Origin: Xestospongia muta
Taxonomy: Eukaryota; Porifera; Demospongiae; Haplosclerida; Petrosiidae
Assembly: GCA_963693285.1 (NCBI GenBank)
Contig: OY848918.1
Location: forward strand, 3,043,876 to 3,107,875
Length of the DNA: 64,000 bases
Direction of reading: 5' to 3'
Both the position numbers and the translations under genes were made by a program. Position 1 is the stretch's first letter. Each line of letters opens with the position of its first letter. The notes beneath the pieces are model-generated. The model saw only the letters and a list, made by a program, of their open reading frames with translations, was not told the DNA's origin and made no database searches. Below are positions 51,388-61,901 of the stretch, piece by piece.

Positions 51388-51690
51388 ATAGTCAGGCCTG
51401 CACACAGGGGAGGGGTGATAGGGGGTGGCAAGTCACCCCCCTTTTGAGCTTAATTAATTATTCACGTACGTTTTTCTTTGATCAGAGGATGACAAAGCAA
51501 AGCTTTCAATGGTGTTAAATTGCTATGAGTCAATGAAGCATGTCAGATACATGAGTCATGTAAACTCCAAAATGCACTAGAATTGCTCTCTGAGCACCTA
51601 TTTTAAAACATTTTTTCTGGGGAAGGACCCCAGACCCTGTTAGAGATTTGTCACCCCCCTTTTCAGAACCCTGTGTACAGGCCTGATAGT
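51388..51690. mobile_element. 293-bp non-autonomous DNA transposon with 5-bp target duplication
   Basis: The element 51393-51685 has terminal inverted repeats CAGGCCTGCACACAGGG / CCCTGTGTACAGGCCTG and is flanked by ATAGT on both sides (51388-51392, 51686-51690). It is GC-richer than its surroundings and has subterminal CACCCCCCTTTT repeated near both ends in the same orientation. Related unoccupied sites exist at about 10625-10640 and 26212-26226 (AAAGCTGATAGTGCG). It has no transposase, and the family is not assigned. Confidence 0.85.
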
Positions 51691-52309
51691 TGGTTTCAAA
51701 ATGGTGGCAAATTTTTTTACACATTTTGAGTTATTGTTATGGACAAAAGAAGAAACATGAACAATTTAGTATAATGACTCTACCACTACTGTAATGCTTA
51801 AAAACATTACTTTAGCTTATAAGTCAATCAGAACATGGACATAATCCATGGAAGACTGACGAGTATTGAGATATTTGAGTTCTGATGTGTTTTGGATGAA
51901 ATACTCTGCGTTTTCTGACAATACATTTCAATAGACAAACTGGGCCATCACTACATAAGTATTATTGTATTCCTAATATAATTGTGTTCTCCAATTTTAT
52001 CTACTATGCTATAGTCTACTTGTGTTAGTTTATAAATAATTAGTTCAGGAATGAAGGTTCAGGACTCATTTCTGATTTTATAACAGAACAAGTGATTTGC
52101 ATGATGATAGTTAAACTCACTAGGTAAGGTCATTGAAGATATTCAGTATAGAAATCAGTCAATAGTGTGTAGTGTCAATTGTTTTGGCTTGTCATGTGGA
52201 ATCATGGGTGTTTGAAACCACTGAGTAGTGTCCTAATTTGAATGTTTCTGTGTATATGTGAAGAGTTTACATTCACTTTTTCTCTCCAATCAGCTTAGAT
52301 AGTTCAGTA
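51691..52309. other. intergenic flank
   Basis: From about 51945 it matches 15745-16110. No gene. Confidence 0.45.
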
Positions 52310-53450
52310 TATATCAACAGGTAAAAGTAGGCATCAGTTGTTTTGAAAAATATTAAGGGATAGCCATGAGTTAAGTCTAGAGAGATAAAAGTATATGATC
52401 AAAGTTACTAGCTTCACTTATATTTAAATAGCAAGAATAAAAGGCCCTGACCAATTTGATAAGGTTCCCAAACAAATAGTTCACTATATACTTGAATTGC
52501 TATATACTTAAATTGTTTGTATGATGTGTGTATCTGTGCATGTTTGTCATAGCAAACTATAACAATAGTTGTAACTATAAATTGCTACATATATATGAGT
52601 TTAATGTGAATGAAATTATTAAAATTGCTAACAATACTACAAACCACATAGATGCATAGAGTAAACTGTTGATTTTTGGACAAAATGTGCGTGGATGTCT
52701 TCTTTCTCATGTAGCAAATAGAATCAGTTAAACTAATTTATGCAAAATTAATATAATGTACAGATGGGTTAAAACAGTTATAAAAAATTTTTGAACACAT
52801 ACATTCATGGAAATTTTCTATTGCTGCACATCTCGGCCTTCTCATCGAATTAAGGTAAAATGAAATTGCCAGCAACTTCTACTAAACTATAGTCCAACTA
52901 TGCCTTATACATTCTGTGACGAAACTTTCAAAAAATAGTTCAGTAGGAATACTGTATAATCATAGTATGTATGTCATATATATTTGTATATTATTTTATC
53001 AAATATACAATCATCAAACAATACTATAGTTACTAGTCATAATGGTTTAAATTATGAAATTAAATCAATTTCATGATAGATAAACACAAAATTACTCATC
53101 ATACTCTTTTGAGGATAGTAAAGAAAACAAGATCATATTTTAGTCATTCCATTTTGATATATAAGACCTTCTAATTAATCACAGAGGTATGTTAGCATTC
53201 CTGTAAATATAGGCATAATGCTAATATTGAGCTTATTCACTTTGACACAGATCACATCCCATAGATATAGGCATTGTCTTAAGTCAGACGTCAAAACAAA
53301 AAATCTTTTTATTACATGAGATTGAATATATGACTATTATTTCAGGTATTATTTCACTGATCATGTCTAGTATGAATTACTACAGAGAAGTATATCAAAA
53401 TATGCAATGTAAAGAATTATTATACTTCTTTTTTAATATAGTAAATGAAA
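52310..53450. repeat. dispersed noncoding repeat, copy 2
   Basis: Collinear with 16337-17445 and partly with 59870-60690 (AAAGGCCCTGACCAATTTGA, TAAGACCTTCTAATTAATCA). No coding potential seen. Confidence 0.6.
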
Positions 53451-54397
53451 AGAAATGTGAATGGGCTGTGAATTATGCAATAATGTTTGTACAACAATGA
53501 ATATGATACAATGTGACGTATGTGAAGAGTGGTATCACTGATATGTTTATCAAGTTTTGTATTTCAATAATCTTTGATTCAACATACAATTACAATAATT
53601 TCACTTACATTCTATAGGACCTGTTTTAACATCAAACATCCTCCCACTTCTGAATCATATCGTAATACATAGTTAACATCTAAGAAGACAAGACAAAACA
53701 CATCATAAGTCTAACACAATTCATGCATACTCAATACAACAACAGCTTCATTAACAGACTACTTTATCTTGAATATTATTTCATTACTCCATTATTATAA
53801 TACGAAGCAATACACAGTAGATGATTCATGAACGTTCATGTGATAACTGTAGGGTTCACGTGATCGACCAAAATAATCAAATGAATATTGTTCGTTCTAT
53901 CGCCATATATAGTATAGACTACGTTACGTAGTCTATACTATCTATGCTATCGCTTTGCGAATATACGTGACACAGCCACTACAATTGTATGGCAACATGA
54001 CACACCCATTACGGAATTGAAAAAGCATTTTGAAAATTCTGTCACTGAATGTGTATCAGTTTAGTTGGAGTCCGACTATAGTTTAATATAAGTTGCTAGT
54101 AATTTTGTTTCATCTAAGATGATAAGGGCCAGCCGTACGACAATAGAAAATTAACCCGGAACATAGATGTGTTTAAAATTCCTGCCTTTTTGATTCTCGT
54201 GGCTAACAACAACGGCGACACACATAACTGATTGTTTCATCTACCTATCAACTACACTTTTATACGTTAGTTTATCTGATTTTATTTCCTATAAGAGAAG
54301 GAAGATATCCGAGTATACGTGGTCTCTGGAAATCAATAGTTTATATACTCTAGCTATACAACAATCATACTCAGTGACTCTTGCTACCTCCATAATC
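53451..54397. other. intergenic with a 15-bp hairpin
   Basis: Up to about 53690 it parallels 17446-17760. At 53909-53941 two 15-bp arms (ATAGTATAGACTACG / CGTAGTCTATACTAT) with a 3-bp loop form a perfect hairpin. No gene. Confidence 0.45.
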
Positions 54398-54557
54398 AAG
54401 CAAATGTGTGCTTTATCTTTTTTAGTAAAGGATGGTTCCATTATTGGTTACATGGCAGCTTACTAAGACCATGACTATCATTATGATGTTATAAATATAA
54501 TTATGACTTTCCATTTTAAGAACAAATTTTTGCAACAACTACAAAACCTAAAGAAGT
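54398..54557 (+). promoter_or_regulatory. conserved proximal upstream block
   Basis: Carries AAATGTGTGCTTTATC, ACCATGACTATCATTATGAT, TGACTTTCCATTTTAAG, TTTTTGCAAC and ACCTAAAG ahead of the ATG at 54558, in the order seen at 5925, 21545 and 40600. It is shared between type (ii) and type (iii) receptors, so both could be co-expressed. Confidence 0.5.
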
Positions 54558-55015
54558 ATGGCAACTACCTATTGGATAATCTTTCTGATTTTTGTGAGAC
54601 TTCTATTCAATGAGACTGATGCTGCTGGTAAAATCGTTAAACTAATACTTAGTGTTATAAATTTTTCTTAGATCTCATTACATTAGCTCCTTTATCTGTG
54701 ACTGCACGACTTCACACATCAGTGGATTTTCCCTGTCAAGGTATAGGAGATGTATTAAAGTGGACAGTACAGGGCAATTTACTCACTGATCCCAGTAATC
54801 AAGACAGAGAGATATCAGTAACTACTAACAATATATCAGTTGATGTGTGGTCATCAGTACTAACTATAAGAGCACTACCTATTAATGATGGGATAAGTAT
54901 TGCATGTACTGTGATCAGTTTTAGTTCATATGGTTTTGAAAAGAGAGTAGCTACTTTAACCATTAAAGGTTAGCATATGTGAATGAAACTTCTAATTAAA
55001 GTGTATGTATGTGTG

Positions 55016-55051
<36 letters not shown>

Positions 55052-57674
55052 GAATGCAAAGTCCTTTTACTACCACATATTCATTAACAACAGCAATATA
55101 ACATATTATATTTGTTTAAAACAACATAGATTTTTTCTCTCTGCACTGGCAAAGCACAGCATGCCTTTCTTTGTAACAAAAATATTTTGTTGTACAGTGC
55201 TTAAATTAAATTACATGGTACATAAATAACTATTGTTATTACAAGCCCTATAACCACAAAGTATAGGATAGGATATTTTTGTTATTACTCACATACAAAT
55301 GACATTCTTTATGGTCAGTCACACCATTATCTTGGACTACATGTTATACTTAAGCTTGTATACAGCTATCATCTTTTATTCTATTGTAAGTGTGTGCAAT
55401 GTTTTTGAGCTGACCATTCAAATTAAAACACAAACTGTAATCAATGATTCAATTTGACTCTCAAAATAGTGGTGCAACAAATTGTGTGACTGGTAAAGAT
55501 TATGAAAAAGAAAATTCTTCTCTTAAATGTTCTCTGCATGTTGATGTATCCAGCACACATTTATACCAACTCATCACGTTGTAGCATTATTGTTTTACTG
55601 CAACACATATCATCCCTCAAATATTATTAGAATGATCTATACTATCACAATCTTGTTTATTGTATATATGTATGCATCAAAGTTGCGGCATAGCTAATTT
55701 ATATTGACATTGCAGAATAATCCTGACAACAAAACTTTGAAACAGTTACATTATTATTATTATATAGGTGTTTCATCTGTTGAGAATCTTGAATTTGATT
55801 TTAATAACAATCCTTCCTTAGCCTGGTCTCCTCCATCTTTTTACTCTAATGATATTCCACAAGGACGTATTACAACATATCATGTTCATGTTAAGAGTCG
55901 AAATGGCTCTGTAATAGCAGATGATAATACAATTGATACATTCTATCATCTACCTAACAATCTCACAATCTGTGATATTTATACTGCTAGTGTTAAAGCT
56001 TTTATTGAGCAATACAGTTCACTTACTACAAAAACCACTGAACAAAATACTGGAAGTAAAATCATATCAACCATTGATTTAATATCTTTTTGTAAAATTA
56101 GATTATACTACTAATGTCATGAAATTCAATTATATAAATGACTCAGAAAACATTACTATAATACCAATACAATTTACTACCAATGTAATAACTAAATGTT
56201 TGTACACAAATGTTGATTTTTTGAATTATTTATAGATCAGTCATCTTCATGACTTGTGTGATAATATCATATCTTTTGTATCAAGTATAACTCATGATCC
56301 AGTTCCTTTTTCCATTTTGAATCTAACTAATGACAATGAAACAATGACAATTACATATAGTACTATTATTGGTCTACATCCCTATATCAATGATACATTT
56401 ATTGAATACATTATGGCTTTAGTTAATAACACAGAAGGTCAGTCACAATCTGTGAGTTAATTATATTACAAATATATGTCTTATTAACTCCTTCATTAAC
56501 ACTATAGCAACCTACTATGTCCATGTACTAGAAAAACCCTATTGGATATCTGGTGTAGTAATTGCTGGAGTTATATTGATCATGATTACAGCAATGATAG
56601 TGGTAGTTTGTTTTCTTATTGTTCAGAGAAGTAAGAAGAAGCCATCAATAACTGTCAGTAAAGGTATCACTGACTATAATAGTAATAATAATGATTATAT
56701 TACATTTCCACTAACAGGGAGAGCAGGAGTACATTATCCACAAGATAACAATAATAAGTATATTAATGATATATGTGGTAAAACATTATTATTGTTTATA
56801 TCAGTTATGAAAATATAGTTCAGTTAGTGGGCATTACTACAATAACAAAAACTATTGAAGTTTCTTCTTCTCATAATCAATGTCATGCATGATGAGGTAT
56901 GTTAGTTTAGTACTATATGATAGCACTGTTATAGTTAATAATAATGAATCATATCATTTAAAGTATACCACTATACTGATATATATGCAGTCTCAGGCTT
57001 GTCTCAGTACAATATGAAAACAAAATGTAGAGATCCAACCAGACACACCATTTCTGAGGTGTGAATAGAATTTGGGACAACAATATAAAATGGAGTAACA
57101 AACGTTTAGCATAGTATGGTATAATATAGTTAGTTCAGATTTAGAAAAGATGATGAATAGTAGTTTGTGTTGTGGGTGATGAAATATGCTGATCTACCAG
57201 TTTAACAACATGATCAATCTATCTTTCTCTACTAAATGTCCATTAAACATAACAATATTTACTGTTAGTGTCATGAGAACTGAGTAATCATCATGAATAT
57301 AATTAACTTATTTATTACTACAGGGTGGGGCTATTTACTCTGGAACTAACTCACTCACTTTTAGAAATGATTTATCTTTAAAACATGATGTTCAACAAAC
57401 ATGTTTTAATGAGAATGATACAGAGCAAGGTATCTCACAAACAGTTGGAAAGGTAATTAATCCCTTAATATGATGGTAGTAATAGTTATATTAGTCATCA
57501 TTATTAGTGATATTATTATAGATATTAGATAACAGGGCTGGACTAGGAGTCAAAGGTAATGTACCAGAAGCAAACATAGATGCTAGCACTCTGGTTGTGA
57601 TGAATGGCAGGTTCTCATCACTTCAGGGAAAAGACTGTGCTCATAATACAATTGGTGATATAGACAAGAAATAA
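54558..57674 (+). CDS. type (iii) one-Ig / FN3 receptor with Tyr-rich tail, probably truncated tail
   Basis: Exons: 54558-54627 signal (MATTYWIIFLIFVRLLFN), 54672-54968 Ig (DFPC, LKWTV, IACTV), 55768-56055 FN3 (LAWSPPSFY), 56102-56184 and 56236-56437 membrane-proximal unit, 56508-56757 TM (WISGVVIAGVILIMITAMIV then RSKKKPS) and first tail part, 56805-56896, 57324-57452, 57522-57674 (TAA). Tail motifs: DYITF, HYPQ, NYENI. Two points are doubtful. The fifth exon needs donor GAAG/GTCAGT to keep frame, because the usual GTGAGT site is out of phase after a local deletion. Exon 56805-56896 is 4 bp longer than in the paralog at 20022-20109 (CATGCATGATGAG), giving TGA at 56890, so the protein may stop there and leave the last two exons untranslated. 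Ectodomain and TM are open. Confidence 0.72.
55003..55049. repeat. TATG / TA microsatellite in an intron
   Basis: GTATGTATGTGTGTATG then a TA run, in the long intron after the Ig exon. Frames across it are artefacts. Confidence 0.85.
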
Positions 57675-57723
57675 AAACTTGACTTTCTAACCTATTTTAT
57701 TTATATAATTGAAATTGTAATAG

Positions 57724-58374
57724 GTTATGAACATCCCAACCCTGACATTTCCTCTGATATTGGAATGAATTCCTGTGTTGGTAAGTGATGTATTGTATGA
57801 TATTTCATTTTATATTTGTTTATTAGTTATTAACAACTTCCTAAGCATTGTTACTAATAAAGAGAATAACGAGACTCGTGAAGTCATCTTTGTCGCTTCA
57901 TATAAAGTCGTTGCCACACTGCCTCATTTTAATGCAAAATCAGAGTTTGAACTTTGTCGATATTCTTACCAGTTTGCAATTGAAGATAAATCAGATAATG
58001 TTGATAAACCTAAAGAAGAAAACCCCAAATTTCAGTTAGTTTGTGTTGTTTCAAAGTTAGTTAAGAGAAATGACATAGTCGTGGGTTCTAATATACCTTT
58101 GTTGGATCCAAATAAGTATTGCAATGTTATGACTGAGAATTATGATCACAGCATTACTTGTGAACATACTTCTAATGAGTAAGTTATAGTTATATCTGAT
58201 CACATTATATGTAACTCCTCAATATGTTGTATTTTTAGATCTGGTGTCAGTCTCATTCCCAATCCTGGTTTTGGTGTCAAAACTTTTATAACTACCACTC
58301 TTGTATCCATGTCATCAGAATGTCAAATGCTCACTTGTTTATCAAATGATTTTTCTAAGGGCACAGCCTCATTG
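57724..58374 (+). CDS. three spliceable exons of an unrecognised, probably extracellular protein (partial)
   Basis: Exons 57724-57780 (phase 1-1), 57827-58178 (phase 1-2) and 58239-58374 (phase 2-0) each have AG acceptors and GTAAG-type donors and join in one open frame of about 180 residues. The sequence has five to six spaced Cys (NSCV, ELCRY, LVCVV, YCNV, ITCEH, SECQMLTC) and N-x-S/T sites, consistent with a secreted or ectodomain segment. No start, stop or known domain was identified. It begins only 50 bp after the stop of the receptor at 54558, and a decayed piece of the first exon occurs at about 4990-5040. It could be alternative exons of the receptor cluster or a separate gene fragment. 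Confidence 0.5.
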
Positions 58375-59765
58375 GTAAGATTCTAAATAATAATAATAAT
58401 TATTATCTAATCATTCAGGGGTCATTTCGTTGTGTGGGATGAAATAAGTGTATTGCTAATTGCTGTTATGACATAAAGCTATAATTGTTCATAAGAAAAT
58501 AAGACCTTGTTCATCACTCCTCTAACCCTCAACTTATTTTCTTTGTTTTTCTATAACAAGTATTGTATATAGGATATTAATATTGTCTGTGTAAAGTTGC
58601 TATAAAGGCAGAACTCTTATGGAAAAAACCTATGCCGTGACAGCTAGTTCATGATATATAGTAGATGGTGTTATTTTAATACATGCAAGTACTATATATA
58701 GCTATAGTAACATGAGCTTGATTCCTATAACAGATTCATATATAATTCACTCACTGATCCCAGTAATCAAGACAGAGAGATATCAGTAACTACTAACAAT
58801 ATATCAGTTGATGTGTGGTCATCAGTACTAACTATAAGAGCACCACTACCTATTAATAATGGGATAATATGATCAATTTTATTTCACATGATTTTGATAA
58901 GAGAGGAGATACATTAACACTTATATTAAGTCTCACTTTTTCTGACTCCACTTCTCAAGCTATCATTAAGAAAATACTTGAAAACAATCTTCCAGCTTTA
59001 GTAACTTTCATTTAGTCGATGTTCATGATGTGGCACTTGGCCACAGTTCTGCAATGGAGAAGCAGGAAGCTGGCCAGTAATTGCAAATTATTGTCAGTAG
59101 TAATATATGGTTGAAAGAGATTGCAGAAGTTGTATCTCATGAGTTCCAACCACAGGGATACAAAATTAAATTATGGTAATACCAAAGGTTGGTGTATGGT
59201 TTACAAAATTTGCTTTAGCAGTGGTTAAGGTTGTCCTATCCTGTACTTGTTGTAGTTTCTACATATTCCAATGCTAGAATGAAGAATGAGTTGGGAGTTG
59301 AGCCTCGAGATATTGAAAGTAGCATTTTAGACACATGCTATGTGTTTGATCAAGAGTGGTTCTGTTCCAAAATAACAAGTGTGACTTAGTATCAAACGTA
59401 TGTCCTTATGTGATGAAAGTATTGTAACTGATGCTTCCCCGTAAATATACCTATATTTCAAATGCTGCATTAACAACAATGCATAATGTTTTATTACAGC
59501 ATTTTCAGCTTAAAATAACGTAGGATTTCTCCTAACTCAATAACCGCAGTGTTCCAGGTGATTGTTTCTACACACATATTATGTATAATAAGAATTATTA
59601 TAATTATGTCATTCACTTCCGTTTTATTGTATGCGATTATAATTGCCACGGTAGCAATCATGATTTTATTAATTAAGCAAAAAGTATAGTCTATGATCAG
59701 TTTTAGTTCATACGTTTTTGAGAAGAAAGGAGCTACTTTAACAATTAAAGGTTAACATAAGTATG
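58375..59765. pseudogene. receptor exon relics in a duplicated block with an insertion
   Basis: 58560-58920 and 59380-59760 repeat 1560-2360: a Cys-domain scrap (near 58620-58670), the 3' half of an Ig exon (about 58743-58900, with AGAGCACCACTACC and further damage) and a separate Ig 3' end (59696-59752). Between them about 58920-59350 is unrelated DNA with a possible worn coding remnant on the plus strand (VDVHDVALGHSSAMEK-like frame with stops). No family was recognised. Confidence 0.5.
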
Positions 59766-59869
59766 AAACTTCTAATGGAAGTACTTATACATATATCTAT
59801 ATATATATATTATATTGCAGAGTTATTGTACTGCCAAATATTAATTAACAACAATAATATAGTTCAGTA

Positions 59870-60690
59870 TAACAACAGATGAATATAGACATCAGTTTTC
59901 TTGAAATTAAGAAATAGCCATGAGCTCAGTCTAGAGAGATAAAAGTATATGATAATTTAAAGTTACTAGTTTCACTTATATCTAAATAACAAGATTAAAT
60001 GGTCCTGAACAATTTGATAAGGTTTCCAAAGAAATAGTTCACTATATAGTTGAATTATTATATAATTAAATTGTTTGTATGGTCTATGCACTATAACAAT
60101 AGTTGTAACTATAAATATATGTATAGAGTAGACTATTGATTTTTGGATGTGTTCTTTCTCATGTAGTGAATAGAATCAGTTAAATTATTGTATAGAAATG
60201 TAACTTACAGTAACAGTAGAAAAAATTAATTTTCGACACACAAGTCACACATATATTCGGGAATTGAATTTTTTTATTGTTGTACACCTGGCAATTTTCC
60301 TCAAAATTCAGGTAAAATGAAATTTCAGCAACTTCTACTAAATAATAGTCCAAATAAGCCTTTATACATTCTGTGACAGAACTTTCAAAAAACACTTTAG
60401 TAGGAATGCTGTATAATCATACTATGTACATGTATGTCATATGTCATATATATTTATATATTATTTTATCAAGTTGACAACTGATTTAAGCAAAATGACA
60501 ATATACAATCATCAAACAATACTAGTTACTAGTCATCATAGTTTAAATTATGAAATAAATCAGTTTCATGATAGCTTAACACAAAATTAGTCATCATACT
60601 TTTTTAAGGATAGTAAAGAAAACAAGATCATATTTTAGTCATGCCATTTTGATATATAAGACCTTCTAATTAATCACAGAGGTATTTTTT
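59870..60690. repeat. dispersed noncoding repeat, copy 3 (shortened)
   Basis: Matches 16337-17220 and 52310-53185 with several internal deletions. It ends at TAATCACAGAGGTA, next to the LINE remnant. Confidence 0.6.
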
Positions 60691-60784
60691 AAAATAAACA
60701 ATGATGCTGCCCAAATACCACAGCTAATAGATTGGCAAAGTAATGCATGTGAATATATAATTGTAGAGACTTATCTATGAAGGG

Positions 60785-61600
60785 TCGAATATAAATTATT
60801 TTTCAGTTGATGGATGGAGTTGGAATTTTTGATGAAAGTGGGAAGTGAGTTCCATAGTTTGATTGCTGTGGGAAGAGTTTGAATAGGCGATTGTGACTGT
60901 GATGGAGATTAAGTTGGGAGAATGAAAAGAACGAAGAGTATGTGATGGTGATTAAAGAAAAGAGACTAAAGACATAGATGTTAAAACATTTGTAGTAGAT
61001 CATTTTGTAAGGGAGGGTTATTTTCAAGATAGAATGTCTCAAGGAGAGAGATGGCATTTGAAAATGGTCAAGAAGAGTAGAGTAGTTCAAGGACCATTTT
61101 TTGGCACAGATTTTCAGTGCAAAAAACTGGAACTTTTCAATTGCAGTTTGATGAACAATAAGTTAGGATTGGGAGAACCTGGGATTTGTAGAGTCTAATA
61201 ACGACAGAGGATGAAGACAGACAAGTGACGAAAAATATAACCAATAATTTTCATTGCATTTGAGCAGATGGGCTCTATGTGTGGTGACCATGTAAGTTTT
61301 GAAGTTAGTATGATTCTGAGGTGTTTTTAAGATGAGACTTGTTCAATGCTACAGCCATTGAGGTATAAGGATGGCAGGGATGCAATGAAGAAGTTAGCAC
61401 CACATTCATGCAGCAGCACATATTTGTAGGCGGATCTTAAAACCGTGTATGTGTTTCTGCACTTCATTCCTCATTTAAACGTGCTGCTGAAGAAGCCTAA
61501 TTAATGTCCCATCACCATATGACACTGCTACAAGGAATTTGTGTTATTTTGAATATGAGTCTGCACTGAAAAGATGTCTGAAGGTCAGTGTTTTTGTTAG
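60785..61600 (-). mobile_element. LINE (CR1/L2-like) reverse-transcriptase C-terminal remnant
   Basis: On the minus strand, frames with a few stops and shifts give successive pieces of a LINE ORF2 C-terminus: YLNGCSIEQVSS, then LTSKLTWSPHIEPICSNAMK, IIGYIFRHLS, LKICAKKWS, LLDHFQMPSLSLRHSILK, and finally KLWNSLPTFIKNSNSIHQLK. The order (thumb region to LWNSLP end) is as known for non-LTR elements. 60803-61090 is the longest open piece. The catalytic FADD box is not seen; it would lie further 5', beyond the degraded part at 61400-61600. Inactive. Confidence 0.8.
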
Positions 61601-61901
61601 AACATGTAGGAAGAAGCATATAATTTACAAATGAACTATTTTTCAATAAGTTGCTTAATCTAAAAACAAGAAGTTGTGTTTAGATACAGAGAAGTTGTCT
61701 TTGTAGAAGGCACGTAACTGCTATTTCGTATGAAAAGTGAAATTTCTCCATTATTAACAAAGTGAGAACCTATAAGTATAATTCAACATAGAATTTATAG
61801 AGCAATATGCTTATGATCCATTATATAATTAACTTCATTGTCTTCATTGCAGCCTAAAGTTAATAAAGATTAAGATTACAATCATTCAGTAATTATGTAG
61901 T
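61601..61901. other. intergenic, nothing recognised
   Basis: AT-rich, no frame or repeat recognised between the LINE remnant and the next gene. Confidence 0.4.

Noticed and set aside
1..59000. Reading the repeated receptor exons as one giant tandem-domain gene
   Set aside because: Repeated signal peptides, TM exons, stop codons and opposite orientations show separate genes.
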